Positions 6,067-14,930 are shown, counted from the first letter of the stretch. The stretch: DNA of 64,000 bases from Xenorhabdus poinarii G6 (GCF_000968175.1 NZ_FO704551.1:1364001-1428000); one strand, 5' to 3'. Notes: generated by a model from the letters alone, not told the origin. A program made the numbers and translations.

Positions 6067-7276
6067 ACTCCCGCCCAAACTCATTCCGGTATTCAGTGGC
6101 GACTATCGTTATCGTGGCTCATACGGGGGGCGTGGATCAGCTAAGACTAGAACGTTTGCATTAATGACCGCCATTCGAGGCTATATTGCCGCTCAGAACG
6201 GGCAGTCCGGCGTTATCCTCTGCGCCCGTGAATACATGAATTCCCTGGAAGAGTCCTCAATGGAGGAAGTGAAACAAGCTATCCGCGCGGTGCCGTGGCT
6301 GGCTGATTTCTACGATATTGGCGAGAAATATATTCGGACGAAATGCAAATCCGTGAGCTATGTTTTTGCCGGACTAAGGCATAACCTCGACAGCATCAAA
6401 TCCAAAGCCCGTATTTTAATAGCGTGGATTGATGAGGCTGAGTCTGTATCTGAAACGGCATGGAGAAAGCTGATCCCGACTGTGCGCGAAGAGGGTTCAG
6501 AAATCTGGGTGACGTGGAACCCTGAAATTGACGGCAGCCCGACCGATAAACGCTTTCGCAAAACGCCGCCAGATAATTCCTGCATTGTTGAAATGAACTA
6601 CGACGATAACCCGTGGTTCCCTGATGTACTGGAGCAGGAACGCGTTAACGATCAGGAAAGGTTAGACAGCGCAACTTACGCATGGATATGGGAAGGCGCC
6701 TATCTGGAGAACTCCGATAAGCAGGTATTGGCGAACAAATACGTTATCAAGGAATTTCCTGATGACCTGTGGAAGAAAGCCGATCGCCTATTATTCGGCG
6801 CTGATTTTGGTTTTGCCAAAGACCCGAATACATTACTACGTCAGTTTATCTTAGATGACTGTCTCTATATCGAATACGAGGCTTACGGTATTGGGGTAGA
6901 ACTCGACCACATGCCGGCGTTTTACGACAAAATACCCGAGGCGCGAAAATGGCCTATCAAAGCCGACTCAGCGCGACCGGAGACAATCAGTTATCTCAGG
7001 CGGCAGGGATTTAATATCTCAGCCGCTAAAAAATGGCCGGGCAGTGTTGAGGATGGCATCACATTCCTGCGTGGATTTAAGCGGATCATTATTCACCCGC
7101 GCTGCAAACATACCGCAAAAGAAGCCCGGCTCTATTCCTACAAAACCGACCGAATTACGGGTGAGGTTCTGCCGGTTATCGAAGATGCTAACAACCATTG
7201 TTGGGATGCGGCACGATATGGGCTGGATGGGTATATCAATAAAAAAGGTGGCAGTTTCTTCACAACTAAAAGATGA
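6047..7276 (+). CDS. Terminase large subunit (packaging ATPase and nuclease)
   Basis: The 409-residue motor protein translocates DNA into the prohead and cuts it. Residues 27-34 (GGRGSAKT) are the ATP-binding loop and WIDEAE near residue 130 is the Walker B with catalytic Glu. LFGADFGFAKDP near residue 250 opens the RNase H-like nuclease domain with its first Asp. The ATG at 6047 follows GGAGGT; a TTG 15 bases upstream is less likely. A hairpin follows the stop codon, then hicAB on the other strand. Confidence 0.92.
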   Translation: MTTARIELPPKLIPVFSGDYRYRGSYGGRGSAKTRTFALMTAIRGYIAAQNGQSGVILCAREYMNSLEESSMEEVKQAIRAVPWLADFYDIGEKYIRTKCKSVSYVFAGLRHNLDSIKSKARILIAWIDEAESVSETAWRKLIPTVREEGSEIWVTWNPEIDGSPTDKRFRKTPPDNSCIVEMNYDDNPWFPDVLEQERVNDQERLDSATYAWIWEGAYLENSDKQVLANKYVIKEFPDDLWKKADRLLFGADFGFAKDPNTLLRQFILDDCLYIEYEAYGIGVELDHMPAFYDKIPEARKWPIKADSARPETISYLRRQGFNISAAKKWPGSVEDGITFLRGFKRIIIHPRCKHTAKEARLYSYKTDRITGEVLPVIEDANNHCWDAARYGLDGYINKKGGSFFTTKR

Positions 7277-7284
7277 TGGAGATT

Positions 7285-7310
7285 ACCTCGCCTGAATAGG
7301 CGAGGTTTAT
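7285..7310. terminator. Hairpin between terminase and hicB
   Basis: A perfect 8-bp stem (ACCTCGCC/GGCGAGGT) with a 6-base loop lies between the convergent terminase and hicB genes and is followed by a short T-rich stretch on the plus strand. It may serve both strands. Confidence 0.6.
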
Positions 7311-7318
7311 AATTCTCA

Positions 7319-7732
7319 TTAAATATTCTTTTGGAGCTCTTTACGGGTAGCAGTGGCAATAAATCCGCTTCGACTCCCATATTCAGGATTTGTTTTTACG
7401 ATAGTATCGATGCGACTCAACAAGCGATGTGGCAATGTAATATTAATACGTTCTGCTCGTCCGTCATATTTATCGATATCGATATCGACTAAAAACCAGA
7501 CCCCATTTTTATAATCATTAATTGAATTCATTAAATGAGTTTGTTGTGATTTTGGCGAGGGAATATCAAATCCTTTCTCACTTAATAATTCAAAGTGTGC
7601 ATTGATAGCGGATATGGCATCGGCGTGAGCCTCTTCAATACTGTCCCCCGCAAAGATACAGCCATCAATATCAGGGAACCAGCCACTGGCGCTACCATCT
7701 TCATCAATTTCAATAAAGGCTGGGTATAACAT
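7319..7732 (-). CDS. hicB: HicB-family antitoxin
   Basis: The 137-residue protein has the partial RNase H-like HicB fold at the N terminus (YPAFIEIDEDGSASGWFPDIDGC with the AHADAISAI helix) and a C-terminal ribbon-helix-helix DNA-binding domain (RINITLPHRLLSRID ... SRSGFIATATRKEL). HicB binds and blocks HicA and represses its own operon. It follows hicA by 45 bases. The pair sits between the terminase and portal genes on the opposite strand, so it is cargo within the virion gene block. Confidence 0.9.
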   Translation of the reverse strand: MLYPAFIEIDEDGSASGWFPDIDGCIFAGDSIEEAHADAISAINAHFELLSEKGFDIPSPKSQQTHLMNSINDYKNGVWFLVDIDIDKYDGRAERINITLPHRLLSRIDTIVKTNPEYGSRSGFIATATRKELQKNI

Positions 7733-7777
7733 ATTTTATCTCCATAAAGAGCGCGCTCTGTATGAGCGCATTCTTAA

Positions 7778-7963
7778 TTAATTTTTCAGTTTGGCATTCT
7801 TAAGAATTTGATTTAGCGTTCCTTTTTTTAAATCTTTTCTTGGATGCGGTACTGTTACAACAAAAGAAAAATCAGGGTGGGTAAATTGATGATGACTTCC
7901 CTTTATTCTATCAAGTACCCATCCATTCTTTTCTAACAACTTAATCAGTTCCGAACTTTTCAA
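7778..7963 (-). CDS. hicA: HicA-family mRNA interferase toxin
   Basis: The 61-residue protein has the small dsRBD-like HicA fold. The KGSHHQF segment contains the conserved active-site His, and the VVTVPHPRKDLKKGTLNQILKNAKL end is diagnostic. HicA cleaves mRNA when not held by HicB. Translation starts with TTG at 7963, preceded by a strong GGAGGG site; weak start codons are common for toxins. The toxin precedes the antitoxin, the usual hicAB order. Confidence 0.9.
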   Translation of the reverse strand: MKSSELIKLLEKNGWVLDRIKGSHHQFTHPDFSFVVTVPHPRKDLKKGTLNQILKNAKLKN

Positions 7964-7987
7964 ACTCCCTCCATTCCGCTAACTGAT

Positions 7988-8047
7988 ATACACACTATAC
8001 ACACCATATTAAAAATAAGCAAGTGATTTGTGTGTATGGTGTGTATT
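7988..8047 (-). promoter_or_regulatory. hicAB promoter flanked by inverted repeats, likely HicB operators
   Basis: On the minus strand TTGCTT (8017-8022) and TATAGT (7994-7999) are spaced by 17 bases. Two 20-base arms (7988-8007 and 8028-8047), built of TACACACnATACACAC-type units, are inverted copies with about two mismatches. One arm covers the -10 element and the other lies just upstream of the -35. This suits autorepression by the ribbon-helix-helix domain of HicB. The right arm also lies 27 bases before the portal start. Confidence 0.65.
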
Positions 8048-8073
8048 TAATTATCTGTAATATAGGATGTGCC

Positions 8074-9576
8074 ATGTGGTTATTTAAAAAGCGAAAAATA
8101 GCAGAGCAGATTGCACCGCCGAAGCGGTCAGCATTCACAACAGATTTGTATCCTGCGCTGGCGAGTAAAAACGGATTTAACGGGATTGAATTACCACAAC
8201 CGGTTATCAATGGTGTGGGGATGGACAGTATTGATACCTCTGTCCCGTCATTCAAAGGCTCGCAGGTTTATGGCGTACCTGAATCACAGGCGGCTTGGTA
8301 TGCCTCGCAAATGTTTATTGGCAACAATATGTGTGCCATTATCGCTAAGCATTGGCTGGTGGACAAGGCATGTCATATGCCTGCGCGTGATGCGATACGT
8401 CAGGGGTATGATATTGACTGTGATAATGACGACGATAGCACTATTAGTCAGAAGCTGCGCAAGCGTGATAAAAAATACCGAATTCAGCATCAACTGAAAG
8501 AATTGATTCATTTTGGACGTGTGTACGGTGGTCGATTAGCGTTGTTCGTGGTGGAAACGTCGAACCCGAACGAGTGGTATGAGAATCCATTTAATCTCGA
8601 TGGCGTGACCAAAGGAATGTACAAGGGGATCAAACAGATTGATCCGCAATGGGTGATGCCTGATTTAACCGATTCCAATATTCAAGACCCTGCAAGTATG
8701 GATTTTTACGAGCCAACTTACTATGTGATTGGTGGACGCAAATACCACAAATCACATTTTGTGAAGTTTGTACCGTTCCCCGTGCCGAATGTGCTTAAGC
8801 CGTTGTACAACTATTTTGGTGTGTCAGTGCCTGAGCGTATTTATGAGCGCGTCTATGCCTCAGAGCGTACCGCCAATGAAGCGCCACAACTGGCAATGAC
8901 TAAACGATTATTAACGATTGGCATGGCTGACCCTCAGGGTGCTGATAGAGGCACTATCCAAGAAAACATGATGTACTTCATGGAAATGCGCGATAACTAC
9001 GGCGTGCAGGTAATGGGTAGCGAAGATGTAGCTCAGCAGTTTGATACTTCTCTAGCTGATTTAGACGCCACCATTATGACGCAATACCAACTTGTCGCAG
9101 CAGCGGCAAATGTACCAGCCACTAAGTTACTCGGTACCACGCCAAAGGGCTTTAATGCCACGGGAGAATATGAAGAGTCGAACTACCGTGAAGAGCTGGA
9201 AAGTGTGCAATCGAACGACCTGGATGAACTCTTACAACGCCATTACGATATGTTGCTGCGCAGTGAGGAATTGCCTCTAACTGAAATCTCAGTTACATGG
9301 TCGCCTCTCGATAGTCCGACCGCTATTGAAGCTGCTGATATTCAGCTGAAACAGGCACAGACCGATTCAACCTATGCGGCGACCGGTGCGGTAGATGGTT
9401 TGGATATCCGTAAGAAATTGGCGTCGGATAAAGAGTCGAGCTATTACGGCATTGAAGTGAACGAGAGCGATTATGTTGAGGCGAATACGGGTACGAACGA
9501 AAAAGGCGAAGTGGGCAACCTCCCGCCAAGCAGTACTGAAGGGCAAGCCCCTGCAATATTCAGCGGCACCGTCTAG
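8074..9576 (+). CDS. Phage portal protein (DUF1073 family)
   Basis: The 500-residue protein is a DUF1073-type portal, the dodecameric ring through which DNA enters the head. Typical features are FGRVYGGRLALFV near residue 160, the KSHFVKF segment and the QLVAAAANVPATKLLGTTPKGFNATGE stretch near residue 350. The ATG at 8074 has an AGGA site; the frame also runs upstream to a GTG at 8023 inside the operator region, which I reject. Databases may label this family as anti-CBASS Acb1, but position and length point to portal. Confidence 0.88.
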   Translation: MWLFKKRKIAEQIAPPKRSAFTTDLYPALASKNGFNGIELPQPVINGVGMDSIDTSVPSFKGSQVYGVPESQAAWYASQMFIGNNMCAIIAKHWLVDKACHMPARDAIRQGYDIDCDNDDDSTISQKLRKRDKKYRIQHQLKELIHFGRVYGGRLALFVVETSNPNEWYENPFNLDGVTKGMYKGIKQIDPQWVMPDLTDSNIQDPASMDFYEPTYYVIGGRKYHKSHFVKFVPFPVPNVLKPLYNYFGVSVPERIYERVYASERTANEAPQLAMTKRLLTIGMADPQGADRGTIQENMMYFMEMRDNYGVQVMGSEDVAQQFDTSLADLDATIMTQYQLVAAAANVPATKLLGTTPKGFNATGEYEESNYREELESVQSNDLDELLQRHYDMLLRSEELPLTEISVTWSPLDSPTAIEAADIQLKQAQTDSTYAATGAVDGLDIRKKLASDKESSYYGIEVNESDYVEANTGTNEKGEVGNLPPSSTEGQAPAIFSGTV

Positions 9577-10327
9577 CCGCTACCAGCGTGACATGTCACG
9601 ATTAATTCATTCGATGATTAAAGATTACGAAAAAGTTTTTAGTGAATTGAGTGATGATTTTGACGGCGCAACGATGGATGCCAGTATTGCGAGCCAAACA
9701 CGGATTTGGCTCAACCGGTTGAAACGCAAGTGGGATAAAATCTTTAATACGCAGTCTAGCGCGATGGCTGATAAATTTGTTTCCCAAGTGGATATCGGCG
9801 CGCAGCGTAATTTAGATGATTCCCTTAAACAGCTTTCTGGCGGTATTACCATCAAAACCCCTGCAATGCCCGACGCGTTAAAAGACCGAATGATAGCTGC
9901 CACGGCTGAAAATGTTTCCCTGATTAAATCCATTCCTAGCCAATTCCATCAACGTATCGAAAGTGCCGCCCTGCGCTCTATCTCACAAGGAGGCGAGGGC
10001 GCAAAAACCTTATTAGATGAAATCAGGCACACAGGCAGCGTGACAGAGAAGCGAGCGAATTTTATCGCCGTTGACCAAACGCGAAAAATCACGACTGCGG
10101 CAAACTATGAGCGCATGAAATCAGCGGGTATTCGTAAAGCGGTCTGGCACCACTCAGGGGGAAGCGCAGAGCCGAGAGAATGGCATTTACAGCTGGATGG
10201 TGAAGTGTTTGATTTAGACAACCCGCCAATTATTGACCCCAAAACGGGGGAACGTGGATTGCCTGGTCAATTACCTAACTGCAAATGCTTTTGGACGCCT
10301 GTTATCGACTTTGGTGAGGAGACATGA
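9473..10327 (+). CDS. Mu gpF-like head morphogenesis protein
   Basis: The 284-residue product carries the Mu F-like domain in its last 90 residues (RANFIAVDQTRKITTAANY ... EWHLQLDGEVFDLDNPP ... LPGQLPNCKC), found in minor head proteins that act with the portal early in assembly. The start is uncertain: this frame overlaps the end of the portal gene by 104 bases if ATG 9473 is used, while ATG 9593 gives no overlap. The KPLQYSAAPSSRY segment before 9593 looks conserved, so I keep the longer form. Confidence 0.82.
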   Translation: MLRRIRVRTKKAKWATSRQAVLKGKPLQYSAAPSSRYQRDMSRLIHSMIKDYEKVFSELSDDFDGATMDASIASQTRIWLNRLKRKWDKIFNTQSSAMADKFVSQVDIGAQRNLDDSLKQLSGGITIKTPAMPDALKDRMIAATAENVSLIKSIPSQFHQRIESAALRSISQGGEGAKTLLDEIRHTGSVTEKRANFIAVDQTRKITTAANYERMKSAGIRKAVWHHSGGSAEPREWHLQLDGEVFDLDNPPIIDPKTGERGLPGQLPNCKCFWTPVIDFGEET

Positions 10328-11607
10328 CAAAACGAACCTATGACAACAACGGCTGGCTCGAAGTTACAGATAACCCCATCTCTAAAGTTGGGGTTTTTGA
10401 TTATTTGGGGGCGGAAATTGGTGCGCCGGTACCGGATAAAATCTATCGGGTATTGCGCCCACCGGAAGAGTTGGCCAGCGAAGATACGATCAATTCTTTC
10501 AAGTTAACCCCGTTCATTATTGAACATGAAATGCTAGGCAAGCACGCAACACCCGCTGAGATGAAAGGCATTCAAGGGGTGATTGGCGAGAATGTGTATT
10601 TTGACCCGCCGTATCTCAGAGCCAATATCAAAATCTTTTCAGATGTTGCGCTCAGCAATATAGACAGCGGCAAAATCGACCTTTCACCGGGCTATCGCAG
10701 TAAGTACGAATTCACCTCCGGTATTTACGAAGGTCAGCCCTATGACGCAATTCAGCGGCACCTACGTGGAAATCACCTCGCATTAGTGGATGAGGGACGA
10801 ACCGGTCCTGATATCGCTGTGCAAGATCACCTCGTTATCACCATAGACACAAAGGAATTTATTCGCATGAACCCAGAAGACAAAAAAGAAAACCAGCCAA
10901 CCAGTGATGAGGGCGGTTTTAGCCCTGAGCAGGTTGAGCAGATTAAACAAATCGTTGTGGCAGCAATCGCAGCAGGTAAGCCATCAACTGATGAGGATCC
11001 TGATAAAAAAGCAACCACTGACGAAGACCCCGATCCTGAAAAGGAAAAGAAAACGGAAGATGCCGAAGCCGAAGCCGAAAAAGCGGTTGAAGATGCCGAG
11101 GTCGAAGCGGAAAAAGCGGAGTCTGGCGACCCCGAGGCGGTAGAAGCTGCGGAAGTAGCGATTGAGACGGCCGTTGAAGCTATCGAAGAAGCTAAAGAGC
11201 ATCTCGACCAAGCGACCACGGATAGCCTGAATCGCCGGCTCAAGCGCCTGAAACGTGGTATCAGCACAATGGATGAACTGTCCTCAATGAAGCGCAAAAT
11301 TGCCCGTCTGGAGAAAAATAAACCGACGATGGACACTGGCGCATTGTTAAAACAAATCGGTGCCCGCGATGAACTGGCGCGAAAATTAACGCCATTTGTT
11401 GGCGTATTTGATCATGCGCCAATGACTGCGCAACAGGTAGCTGAATATGGCGTTGAAAAGCTCGGCATAAAATGTGACAAGGGCACGGAAAGCGTGTCAC
11501 TGAATGCGTGGATGCAGGGGCGCACACCGGACTCTCAAAAACCCACGGTCACGATGGACTCTGGGGTCAACAATCAATCAATTTTAGAGAAGTGGGGTAA
11601 AAAATAA
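10324..11607 (+). CDS. DUF2213 prohead protease fused to acidic scaffold
   Basis: The 427-residue protein has an N-terminal DUF2213 protease-like domain (about residues 1-175) with a conserved His in TPFIIEHEMLG near residue 68 and a Ser in DLSPGYRSKY near residue 120. Residues about 190-300 are extremely acidic Glu/Ala/Lys coiled coil, the look of a scaffold. A C-terminal domain (about 330-427) follows. Such proteins scaffold the capsid and then cleave themselves. It overlaps the preceding gene by ATGA and is followed directly by the cement and capsid genes. Confidence 0.82.
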   Translation: MTKRTYDNNGWLEVTDNPISKVGVFDYLGAEIGAPVPDKIYRVLRPPEELASEDTINSFKLTPFIIEHEMLGKHATPAEMKGIQGVIGENVYFDPPYLRANIKIFSDVALSNIDSGKIDLSPGYRSKYEFTSGIYEGQPYDAIQRHLRGNHLALVDEGRTGPDIAVQDHLVITIDTKEFIRMNPEDKKENQPTSDEGGFSPEQVEQIKQIVVAAIAAGKPSTDEDPDKKATTDEDPDPEKEKKTEDAEAEAEKAVEDAEVEAEKAESGDPEAVEAAEVAIETAVEAIEEAKEHLDQATTDSLNRRLKRLKRGISTMDELSSMKRKIARLEKNKPTMDTGALLKQIGARDELARKLTPFVGVFDHAPMTAQQVAEYGVEKLGIKCDKGTESVSLNAWMQGRTPDSQKPTVTMDSGVNNQSILEKWGKK

Positions 11608-12104
11608 TGGCAATCCCTAATTCAGTGGCTAACGGTTTGGTTTCGGGTGTTATTGGTGAAATCAGCCATGCTGGCCCGATCCGTGCGGTCGCTGCCATTC
11701 TCAGCTCTGAGGATGAAAAACAAAATCTGTTTGGTCGTGCCTATACCTACAAAGATGATTCGGTTGAATCCGTTCAGGTGGGTGGCAAAGGTGCGTTTGC
11801 GGGGATCATGATTAACCCGAAATCCTATCGTGTCGAAGTACCGTATGCGCGAAACGGTACACAAGGCGAGTTTCTGGTGATGGGTGAATCGTATGTCGAA
11901 CTCAAAGAGGCGGCAGGGAAAATCAATGCGCCCGTTGTGTTCGATGAAACGGACGGTTCGTTATCGTCTAAAGCAACAGTGAGCGCCGGTGACCGTGTGA
12001 TTGGCTTTGTCAGCCGTCATTTAGAGTCAAGTGAAACAGCGCATTTGAGCGTTATTCGCTTGACGGAAATCCCATACCCAGTGGCAGTAAAGGAAGGTGA
12101 ATAA
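11607..12104 (+). CDS. Structural cement/decoration protein (Gp24-like)
   Basis: The 165-residue protein resembles the phage structural cement Gp24 family: an N-terminal segment followed by a beta-rich core with AYTYKDDSVESVQVGGKGAFAGIM and VPYARNGTQGEFLVMGESYVE. Cement proteins bind at capsid surface axes and stabilise the expanded shell. The gene lies between scaffold and major capsid, with one-base or direct junctions on both sides. Confidence 0.7.
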   Translation: MAIPNSVANGLVSGVIGEISHAGPIRAVAAILSSEDEKQNLFGRAYTYKDDSVESVQVGGKGAFAGIMINPKSYRVEVPYARNGTQGEFLVMGESYVELKEAAGKINAPVVFDETDGSLSSKATVSAGDRVIGFVSRHLESSETAHLSVIRLTEIPYPVAVKEGE

Positions 12105-13171
12105 TGCCAGTTAGTCAACAAAAGTTTTATATGTCTGGTCGTGATATTCGCAAACATGGCCAGCTAAATATCCAACCTAACCAACAATGGACGTATCGCG
12201 AACTTGAGCAAATTGGTTTTGGTGGTTTATCCACTATGGACTCCGCGATTAGTGGTGCGGCTATGCAGGGCGGGTTAATTCAGCGTGAAATGTTGCAGCA
12301 TGTATTGCCCGGCCTGATCCGTACCGCGACCCGTGTTCGCGTACTCGATGAAATCACAGGTGTACTGAATGCGGGTGAATGGCACGATGAAGAGATCATC
12401 TTGAATGTGGCAACCCCGACCGGTAAAGCTGAGCTGTATGGCGACCATACTAATATCCCGCTGGCGTCGTATGCGCAGGATCAGGAGCGTCGAGGCATTG
12501 TCCGCTTTGAACAGGGTTTTCAGGTCGGCAAACTGGAAGAGGCGCGTCAATCTGCAGCAGGCTTTGAGTCAGCGGCAGAGAAACGTAATGCGGCAGCTGA
12601 ATCATTAGAACAAGGGCGTGAGCGTATTGGTTACTACGGCTTTAATGCACCTGAAACTCGCGTTTTCGGTCTATTAAATGAGCCGAATTTACCGGCTTAT
12701 GAAACCGCATCGAAAAAATGGAAAGGCGGCACGTTTGCCGATATCACCAAAGATATTACCGATATGTTCTCGCGCATTGAAATCAACTCCGGCGGGATTA
12801 TTAAAGACGATATCGCGATCACACTAACATTACCGTTGGGCTATCGTTCAGCGTTAAACGTTGCTAACCCTGTGGCGCGTGGTGAAACGGTGTATCAGTG
12901 GGTGAAAGAGAACTATCCATCGATGCGCTTTGTGTTTTCCCCTGAGTTTATTGGTGCAAACGGCGGTGCGGATGTGGCGTATATGTTCGCGGATAGCGTG
13001 GATGATGGCTCAACTGCAACTAGCGCGACACTCTTACAGGTCGTGCCCGTTAAGTACCAATTATTAGGCTCACAAGCGCAAATCAAAGGGTATTTAGAGG
13101 ATGCGACTAACGCAACCGCGGGTGTTTTTGTCACTCGCCCTTGGGCAATTACGCGCCTGACTGGTATCTAA
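12104..13171 (+). CDS. Major capsid protein (DUF2184 family)
   Basis: The 355-residue protein matches DUF2184 major capsid proteins. Recognisable stretches are TRVRVLDEITGVLNAGEWHDEEI near residue 70, GLIRTATR and the central GYYGFNAPETRVFGLLNEPNLP turn. The fold is expected to be HK97-like. A strong terminator follows the gene, consistent with high expression of the capsid unit. Confidence 0.88.
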   Translation: MPVSQQKFYMSGRDIRKHGQLNIQPNQQWTYRELEQIGFGGLSTMDSAISGAAMQGGLIQREMLQHVLPGLIRTATRVRVLDEITGVLNAGEWHDEEIILNVATPTGKAELYGDHTNIPLASYAQDQERRGIVRFEQGFQVGKLEEARQSAAGFESAAEKRNAAAESLEQGRERIGYYGFNAPETRVFGLLNEPNLPAYETASKKWKGGTFADITKDITDMFSRIEINSGGIIKDDIAITLTLPLGYRSALNVANPVARGETVYQWVKENYPSMRFVFSPEFIGANGGADVAYMFADSVDDGSTATSATLLQVVPVKYQLLGSQAQIKGYLEDATNATAGVFVTRPWAITRLTGI

Positions 13172-13192
13172 TTTAACCACTTCCTTTTTTAC

Positions 13193-13213
13193 GCCCTCAA
13201 ATGAGGGCTTTTT
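13193..13213 (+). terminator. Terminator after the major capsid gene
   Basis: A perfect 6-bp stem GCCCTC/GAGGGC with a 4-base loop is followed by five T residues. It sits 20 bases after the capsid stop. Confidence 0.75.
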
Positions 13214-13237
13214 CATGTTCAAAAATAGGAGCACATG

Positions 13238-13579
13238 ATGCCTCTGTATGTGTATTGCACATTATCAAACGACCAAAATTATTCTGTTGCCGATGGTAAG
13301 GTGTTTATTGCTGGTCAAGCCAATATCATGACTAAACACATGTACACCCCACGTGGGCGCGTCACGGAAATTAGTGACGAACAATATGCTCAACTCAAAG
13401 ATAACCACGTTTTTCAACTGCATAAGGACAATGGGTTTATTAGCGTTGAAAACCGCAAAGAAGACCCCGAAAAAGTCGCCACGAATATGGAAGCCAGCGA
13501 TAAATCGGCACCGGATACACCTGAATCACTCGAAGCGGAAAAACAGGACGTTCCTGTTACTAACAGGAAGAGGAAATGA
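13238..13579 (+). CDS. Phage structural-region protein of unknown function
   Basis: The 113-residue product has a beta-rich N-terminal half (LYVYCTLSNDQNYSVADGKVFI) and a disordered, charged C terminus rich in Glu, Lys and Asp that ends KRK. AGGAG at 13227-13231 fits the second of two tandem ATGs (13238) best. It lies between capsid and the DUF4054 connector, where small head proteins are common, but the family is not recognised. Confidence 0.55.
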   Translation: MPLYVYCTLSNDQNYSVADGKVFIAGQANIMTKHMYTPRGRVTEISDEQYAQLKDNHVFQLHKDNGFISVENRKEDPEKVATNMEASDKSAPDTPESLEAEKQDVPVTNRKRK

Positions 13580-14013
13580 TTATGGATGTGAGCACATTTC
13601 CGCTTAAATCGTTTCGTGTGCTCCGCCCTCAATTTAATACGGTTTCCGATGATGAGATATTGATTATCGCGGAGTCTGCATTGAACTACTTTTCACCGTG
13701 CCGCGGCGTCCGCACTAATGAGTTGTGGATGTTAGTTGTAGCCCACATGCTGGATTTGAACCAGCAAATAGCAGCCGGTGAAGCTCCAACCGGCGTTGTC
13801 ACTAGCGTGACGATGGATAAAATCAGTGTGTCATTTTCCGCCCCTCCTGCCAATTCGGATTGGTCTCATTGGTTCAAAATGACCACCTACGGCCAGCAAT
13901 TTTTAGCCCTGATTAAACGCTGTAGTGTGCCGCAATATGTCGGTGGTGGTGGCGAACGGGCGGCATTTCGTGGAGTGGGTGGGCGATTTACTCGTGGAGG
14001 GCGTTTGCGGTAA
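13576..14013 (+). CDS. DUF4054 head-tail connector
   Basis: The 145-residue product resembles DUF4054 proteins, which occupy the head completion (connector) position in contractile-tailed phages. Typical are FRPQF-type RVLRPQFNTVSDDEILIIAESALNYF at the start, LVVAHMLDL in the middle and the Gly-rich TYGQQFLALIKRC ... GGGG tail. It overlaps the upstream gene by four bases and directly abuts the next. Confidence 0.78.
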   Translation: MIMDVSTFPLKSFRVLRPQFNTVSDDEILIIAESALNYFSPCRGVRTNELWMLVVAHMLDLNQQIAAGEAPTGVVTSVTMDKISVSFSAPPANSDWSHWFKMTTYGQQFLALIKRCSVPQYVGGGGERAAFRGVGGRFTRGGRLR

Positions 14014-14558
14014 TGAGCAAATTAACACAGTTGAAATCCGTCTATGACGAGCTGAGCAAGAAGCAAATCAAGGTGGGATTTTTCGAGCATTCTAAATACC
14101 CTGACGGCACATCGATTGCGTATGTTGCGGCCATTCAGGAGCTGGGCTACGGGCCTATTCCACCTCGTCCTTTTTTTCGCCCTGCGATGTCTGAGAACCG
14201 AACGGATTACCAGGCATTGATTCAGCGTGCGGTAAACGCTGCTATATCAGGCAGTCTCGATATTAATGATGGACTGAATCAGGTTGGTGCAAAAGTCGCT
14301 GGCGATGTACAGATGGTAATCCGTTCTGTTAATGAGCCTCCGCTGTCAATGGTGACGCTGTTGATGCGTAAACGCAGAAAGCAGCCTGATTTTCAGGCGG
14401 GAGGAAAAGAGGTAGGGAACGCTTGGCTCGATGCTAATTTTGTAGGCCCTCGTAGTAAAAGTGACAAAACACTGGATATATCTGGGGTGAGCATCAAGCC
14501 GCTGGTAGATACCGGACTGATGTTACAGGCGGTGACCTATGCTGTGGAGGACAAATAA
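14013..14558 (+). CDS. Neck/tail-completion protein, HK97 gp10-like
   Basis: The 181-residue product carries IKVGFFEHSKYPDGTSIAYVAAIQELG followed by IPPRPFFRPAM, a pattern seen in HK97 gp10-like and virion-morphogenesis proteins that complete the neck or tail. The C-terminal LVDTGLMLQAVTYAV also fits. It abuts DUF4054 and the collar gene. Exact place in the virion is inferred. Confidence 0.65.
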   Translation: MSKLTQLKSVYDELSKKQIKVGFFEHSKYPDGTSIAYVAAIQELGYGPIPPRPFFRPAMSENRTDYQALIQRAVNAAISGSLDINDGLNQVGAKVAGDVQMVIRSVNEPPLSMVTLLMRKRRKQPDFQAGGKEVGNAWLDANFVGPRSKSDKTLDISGVSIKPLVDTGLMLQAVTYAVEDK

Positions 14559-14930
14559 ATGATGTTTGGTAATTTACACCGAATAGCCTCGCGTTATATC
14601 CCGCAGCAAACGGTACTTTGGTATCGCTTTAAATCTCGAACCCCCGATGATTTAGGGAATGAGCAGAATGAATATTATGAGCCGATTGAAATTCGCGGTA
14701 GCTGGCAAGCCGTCGATACTCAAGATACCCAATCGATGGGGTTTGATGCTAGTCAGGTATATCGTCGTTTCTATACCTCCCATGATATCAAAGCGATTCA
14801 GCGTGGTACGTCACCCGATTATCTGGTCGTCAACGGTAAAAAATATGATGTCATGGGGGATGCGGACTGGTATGAACAGGACGGCTGGAAATCGGTGATT
14901 TGCATCGAGGCAGGTACGTATGACGGATAA
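14559..14930 (+). CDS. Phage collar / head-tail stopper-like protein
   Basis: The 123-residue product is beta-rich with SWQAVDTQDTQSMGFDASQVYRRFYTS and DYLVVNGKKYDVMGDADWYEQDGWKSVICIEA, the pattern of small head-tail stopper or collar proteins. It lies in the connector cluster and overlaps the tail terminator gene by 11 bases. Confidence 0.65.
   Translation: MMFGNLHRIASRYIPQQTVLWYRFKSRTPDDLGNEQNEYYEPIEIRGSWQAVDTQDTQSMGFDASQVYRRFYTSHDIKAIQRGTSPDYLVVNGKKYDVMGDADWYEQDGWKSVICIEAGTYDG

Noticed and set aside
8023..8073. Longer portal start at GTG 8023
   Set aside because: It would translate the hicAB operator; ATG 8074 has a ribosome site and a normal portal N terminus.
8074..9576. Anti-CBASS Acb1 call for the DUF1073 protein
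   Set aside because: The family label is sometimes attached to DUF1073, but the length, position between terminase and the Mu F-like gene and overall pattern indicate a portal.
10827..11336. Minus-strand Ser/Ala-rich 169-codon frame
   Set aside because: It is the mirror of the acidic Glu/Ala scaffold region of the DUF2213 gene; its composition follows from that.
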